DNA of 64,000 nt. It comes from Rhodobacter viridis (GTDB lineage: Bacteria; Pseudomonadota; Alphaproteobacteria; Rhodobacterales; Rhodobacteraceae). This document shows positions 42,563-52,092 of the stretch, in pieces (positions within the stretch are counted from its first letter, which is position 1; the number at the start of each line of letters is the position of its first letter). The stretch spans positions 62,001-126,000 of the forward strand of contig NZ_QJTK01000005.1 of NCBI RefSeq assembly GCF_003217355.1. Reading direction: 5' to 3'. The position numbers and the translations under genes were made by a program. The notes beneath the pieces were generated by a model. It did no database searches. It saw only the letters and a list, made by a program, of their open reading frames with translations, and had not been told where the DNA came from.

Positions 42563-43288
42563 ATGGACCCGATGACGGAGACGCCCGAAGACGACAGCGA
42601 CGCTTTCGCGGCCGGTGAGGAAATCACCGAAACCGAGATCGTCGCGCGCATTTTCGAGGCAGTGATGGAACGGCGCCTCGCGGCCGGGACCAAGCTTTCC
42701 GAATCGGAACTGTGCAAGGCTTTCGGGGTCGGGCGGATGCGGATCCGGCGCTGTCTGCTGCTTTTGGCCAGCCATGACGTGGTCGAATTGCGCTCGAACC
42801 GGGGCGCCTATGTCGCCAGCCCGAGCGTGAAACAGGCCCGCGACGTGTTCGAGGCGCGGCTTGCGATCGAACCTGCCGCCGCGCGTCTGGTGGTGGAGCG
42901 CGCGACCGAGGATCAACTGGCGGCGTTGCAGGCCTGTCTGGCCGAAGAGGCCGAGGCGCATCAGCGCGGCAACCGCCATGCGGCGATCCGGCTGTCGGGC
43001 GAGTTCCACCTGCGGCTCGCCGAGGCGACGGGCAACGAGACGCTGCTGCGGCTGCTCAAGGAGCTGGTGACGCGCAGCTCGCTGATCGTGGCGATCTATG
43101 GCGCGCCGGGGCTGGAGACCTGCCGCGACCATGACCATGCCTCGCTGCTGGCCGCGCTGCGGTCGCGCGACGCCGATACCGCCGAGCGGCTGATGCGCGC
43201 GCATCTGGGCGACATCATCTCGACGCTGGATCTGTCGGGACCGGCGCGGATCGGCTCGGATCTGGTGCAGGTTCTGGCAAAGCGCTGA
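42563..43288 (+). CDS. GntR-family (FadR/FCD) transcriptional regulator
   Basis: A 241-residue regulator. The winged HTH covers about 25-90 (LAAGTKLSESELCKAFGVGRMRIRRCLLLLASHDVVELRSNRGAYV) and an all-helical FCD domain follows, with probable metal ligands in FEARLAIEPAAARLV, GEFHLRLAEATGNE and DHASLLAAL. Start at 42563 or 42572. Faces the Liv operon and probably represses it until the substrate is present. Its last 74 bases overlap the 3' end of the convergent LysR gene. Confidence 0.9.
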   Translation: MDPMTETPEDDSDAFAAGEEITETEIVARIFEAVMERRLAAGTKLSESELCKAFGVGRMRIRRCLLLLASHDVVELRSNRGAYVASPSVKQARDVFEARLAIEPAAARLVVERATEDQLAALQACLAEEAEAHQRGNRHAAIRLSGEFHLRLAEATGNETLLRLLKELVTRSSLIVAIYGAPGLETCRDHDHASLLAALRSRDADTAERLMRAHLGDIISTLDLSGPARIGSDLVQVLAKR

Positions 43289-44189
43289 GCCCTGCGACGG
43301 GGAAAAGACTGCGCGCGGCCTCGGCCGCCACCTCGCGCGTGAGCGTCTCAAGCAACCGCGCCCCCAGCCGCGCATGTTGCCAATGCAGCACCACATCCAT
43401 CCCCGCGCCGGGCACAAGCTCGACCAGCCGCCCCTCGGCCAAGGGCACCGCGGCCAGCGGCAAGGGATGCAGCGCCCAGCCAAGCCCGACAAGGCTCGCA
43501 TCCAGAAACCCCTGCGTCGAGGGCACCTGATGCGTCGGCGCCGTCAGCGCCTGATCGAAATGCTGCCGCAGCCAGCGCGCCTGCAACCCGTCCTTGCGGT
43601 CGAATTGCAGCACCGGCGCGCGGTTCAGCGCCGCGGCGGTGACCCCTTCTGCGAAATACCGCGCCTGAAACGCGGGGCTCGCGCAGGCGACATAGCGCAA
43701 GGCGCCGAGCCGCCGGGTCCGGCAGCCCGGCACCGCCGCAGGCTCGGCCGTGACCGCCGCCAGCACCTCGCCCGAGCGCAACCGCGCCGCGGTATGCGCC
43801 TCGTCATCCAGCACCAGATGCAAAAGCGCCCCCGTCGCCTCGGAAAACCGCGCCGCGGCGGGCAGGAACCAACTGCCGAGCGAATCCGCATTCACCGCGA
43901 CCGGCAGCGCGGGCACCCCCGGCCCCGGACCCGCCAGCGCCGGAAGATCGCTGGCCAGTTCGCCCTCCAGCAGTCGAACCTTCTCGACATGGGCGCAAAG
44001 CCGCGCCCCCGCCTCGGTCGGCACCGGCGGCTGGCTGCGCACGACCAGCGCCGCCCCCACCCGCTCCTCCAGCGCGCGAATACGCTGCGACACCGCCGAG
44101 GGGGTGACGCCCAGCACCACAGCCGCGCGTTCGAACCCGCCTTCGCGGATCACCGCCGCCAGAGCCGCGAGCAGAGGATAGTCGAGCAT
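43215..44189 (-). CDS. argP: LysR-family regulator, ArgP/IciA-like
   Basis: A 324-residue LysR regulator. The HTH (ALAAVIREGGFERAAVVLGVTPSAVSQRIRALEERVG) and the fold through ADSLGSWFLPAAARF match ArgP, which senses lysine/arginine and switches on the argO exporter. It is divergent from an ArgO-like gene across 71 bases, which confirms the pairing. The C-terminus is about 25 residues longer than the usual 297 and runs into the GntR gene on the other strand; the tail is Pro/Ala-rich. Confidence 0.88.
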   Translation of the reverse strand: MLDYPLLAALAAVIREGGFERAAVVLGVTPSAVSQRIRALEERVGAALVVRSQPPVPTEAGARLCAHVEKVRLLEGELASDLPALAGPGPGVPALPVAVNADSLGSWFLPAAARFSEATGALLHLVLDDEAHTAARLRSGEVLAAVTAEPAAVPGCRTRRLGALRYVACASPAFQARYFAEGVTAAALNRAPVLQFDRKDGLQARWLRQHFDQALTAPTHQVPSTQGFLDASLVGLGWALHPLPLAAVPLAEGRLVELVPGAGMDVVLHWQHARLGARLLETLTREVAAEAARSLFPVAGLSALPEPAPDPSRSAPVPTDPASR

Positions 44190-44260
44190 CTTAAGCCTGC
44201 CTTCATCAGCTTTAGCATCCTGAATTTGACTACACCGCCAAGGCCGGGCAAGGAAGCCCC

Positions 44261-44890
44261 ATGACCCAGATCGCCCCCCTCCTCACCGGTTTCGCCCTGT
44301 CTTTCGGTCTCATCGTCGCCATCGGCGCGCAGAATGCCTTCGTGCTGCGCCAGGGGCTGCGGCGCGAGCATGTCGGCATCCTCGTCACCTTTTGCGCCCT
44401 GACCGACCTTTTGCTGATCGCGGCCGGGGTCGCGGGCCTTGGCGCGGTGCTGGGTCAGGCGCCAAGACTGGTCACCAGCCTCTCGCTCGGCGGGGCGGTG
44501 TTTCTGGGCTGGTACGGGATTTCCGCGCTGCGCCGCGCGCTGCATGCCGAGCAGCTGGTGGCGGAAAACGGTGGCGAGACGCTGAGCCGGCTCGGGGCGC
44601 TGGCACGGGTCGCGGGCTTCACCCTGCTCAACCCGCATGTCTATCTGGATACGGTGCTGCTGGTCGGCTCGGTCGGTGCGGCGCAGCCCTCGGGCGCGCA
44701 TCTGCCCTTCGTCTTGGGCGCGGGGCTGGCCAGCGGGATCTGGTTCGTCACGCTTGGCTATGGCGCGCGGCTGCTGGCGCCGCTCTTTGCCCGCCCGCTC
44801 GCCTGGCGGGTGCTCGATCTGCTCGTCGGCGCGACGATGCTGCTGCTTTCGGCGGGGCTGTTGCGGCGCGTGCTCGTTGCCGTGATGTGA
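44261..44890 (+). CDS. argO: LysE/ArgO-family amino-acid exporter
   Basis: A 209-residue membrane protein with six helices. GFALSFGLIVAIGAQNAFVLRQGLRREHV and FTLLNPHVYLDTVLLVG are the LysE/ArgO signatures. Exports arginine or lysine. The 71-base spacer to argP includes a LysR-like T-N11-A region (around ATCAGCTTTAGCATCCTGAA). Start has no other candidate. Confidence 0.93.
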   Translation: MTQIAPLLTGFALSFGLIVAIGAQNAFVLRQGLRREHVGILVTFCALTDLLLIAAGVAGLGAVLGQAPRLVTSLSLGGAVFLGWYGISALRRALHAEQLVAENGGETLSRLGALARVAGFTLLNPHVYLDTVLLVGSVGAAQPSGAHLPFVLGAGLASGIWFVTLGYGARLLAPLFARPLAWRVLDLLVGATMLLLSAGLLRRVLVAVM

Positions 44891-44965
44891 CCCGCGGGGC
44901 GGGGCTATGCGAAGGCGGCAGCGGCGGTTATCCTTGCGGATCAGCCCCTTGCCAAAGAGCCCCGG

Positions 44966-46963
44966 ATGACCCTCGTCGATGCCAGCCTTGCCGATCTGCG
45001 CGCCGCCCTTGCGCGGGGGGATGCCACCTCGGTCGGGCTCGTTGCGGGCTACCTGACCCGGATCGTCCGCTTTGACCGACAGGGGCCGCGGCTGAATGCG
45101 CTGACCGTGCTGAACCCGCAGATGTTCAGGGACGCCCGCGCCGCCGATCTGCGCCGCAACGCGAGCAAGCCCCTCGGGCCGCTGGACGGCATTCCCTATA
45201 CCGCCAAGGCCAGTTTCAAGGCGAAGGGCCTGCCGGCCGATGCCGGATCGCCCGCCTTTGCCGATCTGATCGCCACTGACGACGCCTTTGCCATCGCCCG
45301 GCTGCGCGCGGCGGGGGCGGTGCTGATCGGGCTGACCAACATGCCGCCGATGGCGAACGGCGGCATGCAGCGCGGTCTGCATGGCCGCGCCGAGTCGCCC
45401 TATTCTGCCGATTGGCTGACGGCGGCCTTCGCCTCGGGCTCGTCGAACGGCTCGGGCACGGCGACGGCGGCGAGCTTCGCGGCTTTCGGTCTGGGCGAGG
45501 AAACCTGGTCCTCGGGGCGCACGCCCGCCGCGCTGAACGGGCTTTGCGCCTATACGCCCAGCCGCGGCCTGATCTCGACCCGGGGCAACTGGCCCTTGGT
45601 GCCGACGATGGATGTGGTGGTGCCGCAGACCCGCTGCATGACCGATCTGCTCGAGCTGCTCGATCTTCTGGTGGTGGATGACGCCGAGACGCGCGGCGAT
45701 TTCTGGCGCGCGCAGCCCTGGGTCGCGCTGCCGCGCCCGTCCGAGATCCGCCCGGCGTCGTTCCCGGCCCTCGCCCGCGGCGCCAGCCTGAGCGGCAAGC
45801 GGATCGGGGCGCCGCGGATGTATCTGAATGCCGATCCGCTCGCGGGCAGCGCCGACCAGCCCGGCATCGGCGGCCCGACCGGGCAGCGGATCGAGACGCG
45901 GGCGTCGATCCTCGGGCTTTGGGAGCAGGCCCGCGCGGCGATGGAATCCGCCGGGGCCGAGGTGATCGCGGTCGATTTCCCCTTGGTCTCGAACTACGAG
46001 GGCGACCGTCCCGGCTGCCCGAAGCTGCCGACGCGCGGGCTCGTCTCGGCCGATTACCTGAAGACCGAGATCACCGATCTGTCGGTCTGGGCCTGGGATG
46101 ATTTCCTGCGCGCGAATGGCGATCCCGGGCTCGCGCGGCTTGCCGATGTCGACGGCGCGCGGATCTTCCCGCGGCCCAGGGGCGCGCTTGCCGACCGCTA
46201 CACCGGCTTTGACGATGACATTGCCGATTACCCGGCCCATGCCCGCGCCCATCCCTGCGCGGATTTCCGCGCCCTGCCGCATCTGGCCGAGGGGCTGCGC
46301 GGACTCGAAGCCACGCGCAAGATTGACCTTGAAGACTGGATGGACGGGCTCGGCCTTGATGCCGTCGTCTTTCCGGCCGTCGCCGATGTGGCGCCCGCGG
46401 ATGCCGATGTGAGCCCGGCCTCGGCCGATCTGGCCTGGCGCAACGGGGTCTGGATCGGCAATGGCAATCTGGCGCTGCGCCATTGCGGCGTGCCGACGGT
46501 GACGGTGCCGATGGGGAGGATGGCGGATACCGGCATGCCCGCCGGGCTGACCTTCGCCGGACGCGGTTGGGAGGATGCGCAGCTGTTGCAGATCGCCTGC
46601 GCTTTCGAGGCCACCGGCGCCTATCGCAGCCCCCCGCCCCGCACGCCCGAATGTGACGCGCTGCCGCCTCTGCCCGCCACGGGCGCGGCGCCCGCGCCGC
46701 AGCTGACGGTCCGCGCCAGCCCCGCCGGGCCGGGGCGCTGGCAGCTGACGCTCGACTGGGTGTCAGAGGCGCCCCTGCAGTATCTTTCGTGCAATGGCCA
46801 GCCGCTGCCGCCCGCCCGCGAAGCCGAGATCCCCCACGCCCCCCTGCCCCATTCCGAATGGCAAAACCCGCATGGCCCGCTGGTGATCGCGCTTTTCGCC
46901 GATGGTCAGGCCGCTTTCGCCGAGGTCACGCTGCCCGATCCCGACACCGCCCCGGGGGCATGA
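44966..46963 (+). CDS. Amidase-signature family hydrolase with C-terminal extension
   Basis: A 665-residue protein. The catalytic triad of amidase-signature enzymes is present: Lys in PLDGIPYTAKASFKAKG, cis-Ser and Ser in AFASGSSNGSGTATAASFAAFGLGEET. The remainder of the domain ends near residue 550 (TVPMGRMADTGMPAGLTFAGRGWEDAQLLQIACAFE). A further 100 residues, Pro-rich and beta-like (LTVRASPAGPGRWQLTLDW), are not part of the usual domain. Substrate unknown; no signal peptide. It stands alone after argO. Confidence 0.85.
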   Translation: MTLVDASLADLRAALARGDATSVGLVAGYLTRIVRFDRQGPRLNALTVLNPQMFRDARAADLRRNASKPLGPLDGIPYTAKASFKAKGLPADAGSPAFADLIATDDAFAIARLRAAGAVLIGLTNMPPMANGGMQRGLHGRAESPYSADWLTAAFASGSSNGSGTATAASFAAFGLGEETWSSGRTPAALNGLCAYTPSRGLISTRGNWPLVPTMDVVVPQTRCMTDLLELLDLLVVDDAETRGDFWRAQPWVALPRPSEIRPASFPALARGASLSGKRIGAPRMYLNADPLAGSADQPGIGGPTGQRIETRASILGLWEQARAAMESAGAEVIAVDFPLVSNYEGDRPGCPKLPTRGLVSADYLKTEITDLSVWAWDDFLRANGDPGLARLADVDGARIFPRPRGALADRYTGFDDDIADYPAHARAHPCADFRALPHLAEGLRGLEATRKIDLEDWMDGLGLDAVVFPAVADVAPADADVSPASADLAWRNGVWIGNGNLALRHCGVPTVTVPMGRMADTGMPAGLTFAGRGWEDAQLLQIACAFEATGAYRSPPPRTPECDALPPLPATGAAPAPQLTVRASPAGPGRWQLTLDWVSEAPLQYLSCNGQPLPPAREAEIPHAPLPHSEWQNPHGPLVIALFADGQAAFAEVTLPDPDTAPGA

Positions 46964-46975
46964 CACCGAGCCTGC

Positions 46976-48202
46976 TCAGCCCAGAGTGCCGCCCGCGGTT
47001 TCGACGAATTCGATCAGCCGCGGCAGGCACTGCGTCTGCAGATCATATTTCGCCACCACCGAGGCCCGGGCCGCCTTGCGCATCTCGAGGTAAGCCTCGG
47101 GCCGCGCCAGCGCATCGGTCAACGCCGCCGACCAGCCCTTGATGTCGAAGAAATCGACGAGCCGCCCGTTCACCCCGTCCTCGATCACCTCGCGCAGCGG
47201 CGCCGTGTCCGAGCCGATCACCATCGCGCCCGCCGACATCGCCTCCATCAGCGACCAGCTGAGGACAAAGGGATAGGTCAGATAGGCATGCGCCCGGCCG
47301 ACCTGCATGATCGAGACGAAATCGGCATAGGCCACGCGGCCCAGAAAATGCACCCGCCTCAGATCGAGACGATCCTTCACCTCATCGAGGAATTTCTGCT
47401 TCCACGAGCCTTCGGCCGGGGCCGCGCCATAGCTTTGCCCCTCTTCGCCGATGATCAGCACCTGCGCCTCGGGCCGCGCCGCCAGCACCTCGGGCAGCGC
47501 GCGCATGAAGGTGTGATAGCCACGATAAGGTTCAAGCGAGCGGTTGGTGAAGGTCAGCACCTCGTCGCCCGCGCGGAGCGTCAGGCTGGTGCCCTGCACG
47601 GTATAGCTGGCCTCGGGGTTCGGCATCAGCCGCTCGGTGTTCACCCCGTCATGGCAGATGGTGATCTTCGCGCGCAGCTCCGGCGGGAAGGTCGAGGCCT
47701 GAAACTCGGTCGGCGACAGCGCCGCATCGGCCTGCACGATCGACTGGATCAGATGCGCCGAGCGCGCCGTGGTGGAAATCCGGTTTTCAAGGCCGGGCTT
47801 GGCGAATTCCGGGTCGAAATCGGTGTCCAATCCGGTCGTCTTGTACATCAGCTCGGCATAGACGAGGAGCTTCGCCTCGGGCCAGACCTCGCGCAGAAAC
47901 AGCGTCTCGCCCCAGCCCGGATGGCCGAAGATCACATCGGGCACATAGTTGTGCTGCGTGCGCAGCTGCCGCGCCGCAAAGGCCGCGCGCATGCCGCGCT
48001 CGCAGACATCGGCATACATTTTCGTCAGCCGCGGCTCCAGCTTCACCTCGGCGGGCTTGCGGTATTTCACCACCTTCACCGGCGCGGGGCGGTTGTTGGT
48101 TTCCGTCGTCAGCGCCAGAATGTCGTGCCCGCGCGCGGCCAGCGCCGGGGCGAGATGCGGAAACTGGCCGGGGAAATTCTGATGAACGAACAGGATTTTC
48201 AT
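46976..48202 (-). CDS. GT4-family glycosyltransferase
   Basis: A 408-residue GT-B enzyme starting [26 protein letters not shown]. The donor-sugar site includes FTNRSLEPYRGYHTFMRALPEVL, SLMEAMSAGAMVIGSDTAPLREVIEDG. It makes an unknown glycan. Its ATG overlaps the yejF stop by four bases, so it is translationally coupled to a peptide importer, an odd pairing. A terminator is not evident after it. Confidence 0.88.
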   Translation of the reverse strand: MKILFVHQNFPGQFPHLAPALAARGHDILALTTETNNRPAPVKVVKYRKPAEVKLEPRLTKMYADVCERGMRAAFAARQLRTQHNYVPDVIFGHPGWGETLFLREVWPEAKLLVYAELMYKTTGLDTDFDPEFAKPGLENRISTTARSAHLIQSIVQADAALSPTEFQASTFPPELRAKITICHDGVNTERLMPNPEASYTVQGTSLTLRAGDEVLTFTNRSLEPYRGYHTFMRALPEVLAARPEAQVLIIGEEGQSYGAAPAEGSWKQKFLDEVKDRLDLRRVHFLGRVAYADFVSIMQVGRAHAYLTYPFVLSWSLMEAMSAGAMVIGSDTAPLREVIEDGVNGRLVDFFDIKGWSAALTDALARPEAYLEMRKAARASVVAKYDLQTQCLPRLIEFVETAGGTLG

Positions 48203-49791
48203 GCGGTTTTTCCCAAAGCCGCGGCGATCAGCGCGCGGGTGTAATCGGTAACGGGTCGTTCGAAAATCTGCGCCGCGGGACCGGCTTCGACCACGCAGCC
48301 TTCCTTCATCACCATGATCTTGTGCGCCATCGCCCGCACCACACGCAGATCGTGGCTGATGAAAAGATAGGCCAGACCGTGGCGGCGCTGCAAGTCGCGC
48401 AAAAGGTCGACGATCTGCACCTGCACCGTCATGTCAAGCGCCGAGGTCGGCTCGTCCAGCACCATCACCCGCGGCCGCAGGATCATCGCCCGCGCGATCG
48501 CGATGCGTTGCCGCTGCCCGCCGCTGAATTCATGCGGATAGCGCGCCATCGCCGCCGGGTCGAGACCGACCTCGGTCATGATCTCGGCCACCATCTCGCG
48601 CCGGTTCCGCCCCGGTTCGACACCATGCACCGTCAGCCCCTCGGCGATGATCTGCTCGATCGTCATGCGAGGGGAAAGGCTGCCGAAGGGGTCCTGAAAC
48701 ACGATCTGCATGTCACGGCGCAGCGGCCGCAGCTGCTTGGCCTGCCAGTGCGAGATCTCTTGCCCGGCAAAGCGGATCGGCCCCTCGCTTTCGATGAGCC
48801 GCATCAGGGCGAGCGCCAGCGTCGTCTTGCCCGAGCCGGATTCGCCGACGATGCCAAGGGTTTCCCCCGCCCGCACCGTCAGGCTGGCTTCGTTCACCGC
48901 CTTGATGTGCCCGACCGTCCGGCGCAAAAGCCCGCGCTTGATCGGGAACCAGACCTTCAGCGCCTCGGTCGACAGCAGCGTTTCCGCGCCCTCACGCACC
49001 GGCTCGGCGCGGCCTTTCGGCTCGGCCGCCAGAAGCTTCTTCGTGTAGGGGTGCTGGGGATTGGCGAAGATGTCTTCGGTCGCGCCCTGCTCGACGATCT
49101 CGCCTTGCGACATCACGCAGACCTTGTCGGCGATGCGGCGCACCACCCCCAGATCGTGGCTGATGAACAGCAGGCTCATCCCCAGATCGCGTTTGAGTTC
49201 CGCCAGAAGATCAAGGATCTGCGCCTGAATCGTCACATCGAGCGCCGTCGTCGGCTCGTCCGCCACCAGCAGTTCCGGCCCGTTCGCCAGCGCCATCGCG
49301 ATCATCACCCGCTGCCGCTGCCCGCCCGAAAGCTGGTGCGGCAGATCGGCCAGACGGCTTTCCGGGTTCGAAATGCCGACCCGGGTCAACAGTTCGAGGA
49401 TCCGCGCCCGCGCCGGGGCACCGCTCAGCCCCTGATGCAGCGCGAGGCTTTCCCCGATCTGTTTCTCGATCGAATGCAAGGGGTTGAGCGAGGTCATCGG
49501 CTCCTGAAAGATGAAGCTGATGTCATTGCCGCGCACCGCGCGCAGCGTCGGCTCGCTCGCCCCCACCATCTCGCGGCCGAGATAGGTGACCGAGCCCTCG
49601 ACCTTGGCATTGGCCCCCAGAAGCGCCACAGTGGAGAGCGCCGTGACCGACTTGCCCGAGCCGGATTCGCCCACCAGTGCCACGGTCTCGCCCTTGGCGA
49701 CGGTGAAGCTGACACCCTTGACGGCCAGCGCCTCGCGGCCCTCCTGACGGAAGCTGACGCGCAGGTTGTCGACGGAAAGAACGGCAGTCAT
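48199..49791 (-). CDS. yejF: Microcin-C/peptide ABC transporter, fused double ATPase YejF
   Basis: A 530-residue protein with two complete ATPase halves. Walker A motifs VGESGSGKS (about 40-48) and [10 protein letters not shown] (about 312-321), two LSGGQRQR or FSGGQRQR signatures, and Walker B pairs [12 protein letters not shown] and [12 protein letters not shown]. Each half ends with the OppD/F-like tail. It energises YejBE. Overlaps yejE by four bases. Confidence 0.95.
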   Translation of the reverse strand: MTAVLSVDNLRVSFRQEGREALAVKGVSFTVAKGETVALVGESGSGKSVTALSTVALLGANAKVEGSVTYLGREMVGASEPTLRAVRGNDISFIFQEPMTSLNPLHSIEKQIGESLALHQGLSGAPARARILELLTRVGISNPESRLADLPHQLSGGQRQRVMIAMALANGPELLVADEPTTALDVTIQAQILDLLAELKRDLGMSLLFISHDLGVVRRIADKVCVMSQGEIVEQGATEDIFANPQHPYTKKLLAAEPKGRAEPVREGAETLLSTEALKVWFPIKRGLLRRTVGHIKAVNEASLTVRAGETLGIVGESGSGKTTLALALMRLIESEGPIRFAGQEISHWQAKQLRPLRRDMQIVFQDPFGSLSPRMTIEQIIAEGLTVHGVEPGRNRREMVAEIMTEVGLDPAAMARYPHEFSGGQRQRIAIARAMILRPRVMVLDEPTSALDMTVQVQIVDLLRDLQRRHGLAYLFISHDLRVVRAMAHKIMVMKEGCVVEAGPAAQIFERPVTDYTRALIAAALGKTA

Positions 49792-50897
49792 TTGAACACC
49801 TTGCGCGGGTCAAAGGCGTCGCGCAGGCCCTCGAAGACGAAGACGAGCAGCGAGAGCATGGTGGCGAAGGTGACGAAGGCGGTGAAGGCGAGCCAAGGCG
49901 CCTGCAGGTGCTGTTTCGCCTGCAAGGCCAACTCGCCAAGGCTGGGCGCGGAGGACGGCAGCCCGTAGCCCAGATAATCCAGCGTCGCGAGGCCCGAGAT
50001 CGCCCCGGTGATGACGAAGGGCAGCATCGTGATCGTCGCCACCATCGCATTGGGCAGGATGTGGCGGAACATGATCACCCGATCCGACACGCCCAAGGCG
50101 CGGGCGGCGCGGACATATTCGAAGTTGCGCGCGCGCAGGAATTCGGCCCGCACGACGCCCGTCAACGCGGGCCAGCCGAAAAGGATTGTCACCCCGACAA
50201 GCAGCCAGAACGACCGACCCAAGATCGCGAAGAGGATGATGATGACGTAAAGCGAGGGGGTGGAGGACCAGATTTCCAGCAGGCGTTGGAAGATCAGATC
50301 GACCTTGCCGCCGAAATAGCCCTGCACCGCCCCCGCCGCGACGCCCAGCACGGAGGAGACCGAGGCGACGATCAGCGCAAACGCGACCGAGATGCGGAAG
50401 CCATAGATCACCCGCGCCGCCACATCGCGCGCGGTGTCGTCGGTGCCCAGCCAGTGCTGCCCATCGGGGGCCGAGGGCGCGGTGCCGACGTCGTTGATGG
50501 TGCGGTAGTGGTAGGGAATGACCGGCCAGAGCATCCAGCCTTTTTCAATGGCTTCGCCCGCGACGGTGCCGGTGGTCTCGGCTTCCTTGCGGGTCTCTTC
50601 GGGGGTGTCCCAGCATTCCTGCCGCCCGCCGGTGACGATCAGGCATTGCACGGCCGGGTCGGTGTAGATCGCCTCGGTGCGGGAATCGCCGCCAAAGGCG
50701 GTTTCCGGGTAGAACTTGTAAACTGGGAAGAACGTCTCGCCCCGGTAGCGCACGACGATCGGGTGATCGTTGGCGATCAGTTCCGCAAACAGCGACAGCA
50801 GGAACAGCGTCGAGAACAGGATCAGCGACCAGAAGGCGCGGCGGTTGGCGCGGAAATTGCGCCAGCGGCGCTCTGCGAGGGGCGACAAAGCCATCAA
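49788..50897 (-). CDS. yejE: Microcin-C/peptide ABC transporter permease YejE
   Basis: A 369-residue permease of the OppC/DppC type, with a long periplasmic loop after the first helix (residues 45-145, including WPVIPYHYRTINDVGTAPSAPDGQHWLGTDDTARDV, the YejE hallmark) and the coupling loop RARNFEYVRAARALGVSDRVIMFRHILPNAM. Overlaps yejB by four bases. Confidence 0.95.
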   Translation of the reverse strand: MMALSPLAERRWRNFRANRRAFWSLILFSTLFLLSLFAELIANDHPIVVRYRGETFFPVYKFYPETAFGGDSRTEAIYTDPAVQCLIVTGGRQECWDTPEETRKEAETTGTVAGEAIEKGWMLWPVIPYHYRTINDVGTAPSAPDGQHWLGTDDTARDVAARVIYGFRISVAFALIVASVSSVLGVAAGAVQGYFGGKVDLIFQRLLEIWSSTPSLYVIIILFAILGRSFWLLVGVTILFGWPALTGVVRAEFLRARNFEYVRAARALGVSDRVIMFRHILPNAMVATITMLPFVITGAISGLATLDYLGYGLPSSAPSLGELALQAKQHLQAPWLAFTAFVTFATMLSLLVFVFEGLRDAFDPRKVFK

Positions 50898-52045
50898 CCG
50901 GCCCTCCGTTCGAAGTCGATGCGCGGATCGACGAGGGTATAGGTGATGTCGGAGATGATCCCGATCACCAGCGAAATCAGGCCGAACGCATAAAGCGAGC
51001 CGAAAACAAGCGGATAGTCGCGCTCGACCGCGGCTTGGTAGCCAAGCAGGCCAAGCCCGTCGAGCGAGAACATCGTCTCGATGATCAGCGAGCCGGAGAA
51101 GAGGACCGACAGGAACAGCCCCGGAAACCCGGCGATCACGATCAGCATGGCGTTGCGGAAGACATGGCCATAAAGCACGCGGCCCTCGGTCAGGCCCTTG
51201 GCGCGGGCGGTCATCACATATTGCTTGTTGATCTCGTCGAGGAACGAGTTCTTCGTCAAAAGCGTCAGGGTGACGAAGGACGACAGCGTGATCGCGATCG
51301 TCGGCAGGCAGATGTGCCAGAGGTAATCCAGCACCTTGCCCCCCATCGAGAGCGTGTCGAAATCATCCGAGGTCAGCCCCCGCAGCGGGAAGATCTTCCA
51401 GTAGCTGCCGCCCGCGAACAGCACCATCAAGAGGACGGAAAACACAAGCGTCGGAATGGCATAGGCGACGATGATCGCGGCCGAGGTCCAGGTGTCGAAG
51501 CTGGTGCCGTCCTTCACCGCCTTGCGGATGCCCAAGGGGATCGAGATCAGATAGGCAAGCAATGTGGACCACAGGCCGAGCGAGATCGAGACCGGCATCT
51601 TGTCGATCACCAGCTCCACGACGGTCTTGTTCTTGAAGAACGAAGTGCCGAAATCAAAGCGCAGGTAATCGCCCATCATCTTGAAGAAGCGCTCGTAAGC
51701 CGGGATCTTTTCGCGATGGCAGGCGGGGTCCTTGAGGTTCGGCGTGCCGGTGAAGCCTTCATCGCAGGTGATGCGCGAAAAGCCCATCTGCACCTCGAGC
51801 TGCGCCAGCAGGTCCGGGGAAATCCCCCGCGCGCCCTGATAGCCCATGTCCTCGGCCGATTGGCTCTGGCCCGCATCGGCGCCGCCGGTCAGGTTGCGCG
51901 TCGCATCGGACTCGCCCTGCACCCGGGCGATGATGCTTTCGATCGGCCCGCCCGGCACGAATTGCGTCAGCGCGAAATTGATCAGCATGATGCCGAAAAG
52001 CGTCGGCAAAACCAGCATCAACCGCCGCAGGATATAGGCGCCCAT
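50894..52045 (-). CDS. yejB: Microcin-C/peptide ABC transporter permease YejB
   Basis: A 383-residue permease starting MGAYILRRLMLVLPTLFGIMLINFALTQFVPGGPIE, the OppB/YejB signature. A large periplasmic domain follows, then the coupling loop TARAKGLTEGRVLYGHVFRNAMLIV. 47 bases after yejA. Confidence 0.95.
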   Translation of the reverse strand: MGAYILRRLMLVLPTLFGIMLINFALTQFVPGGPIESIIARVQGESDATRNLTGGADAGQSQSAEDMGYQGARGISPDLLAQLEVQMGFSRITCDEGFTGTPNLKDPACHREKIPAYERFFKMMGDYLRFDFGTSFFKNKTVVELVIDKMPVSISLGLWSTLLAYLISIPLGIRKAVKDGTSFDTWTSAAIIVAYAIPTLVFSVLLMVLFAGGSYWKIFPLRGLTSDDFDTLSMGGKVLDYLWHICLPTIAITLSSFVTLTLLTKNSFLDEINKQYVMTARAKGLTEGRVLYGHVFRNAMLIVIAGFPGLFLSVLFSGSLIIETMFSLDGLGLLGYQAAVERDYPLVFGSLYAFGLISLVIGIISDITYTLVDPRIDFERRAG

Positions 52046-52092
52046 CGTTCCCTTGCCTTGCAGTTTTGCGACATTTCAGCGGGCCTGAAGCC

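Noticed and set aside
39644-43288. 1214-codon plus-strand frame opposite the liv operon
   Set aside because: Arg/His/Gln-rich translation with no domain; antisense shadow of livM-livH-livK. Only its last part, from 42563, is a real gene (GntR).
44150-46483. 777-codon minus-strand frame opposite argO and the amidase
   Set aside because: Low-complexity Arg/Gly/Gln translation; plus-strand genes have intact catalytic motifs.
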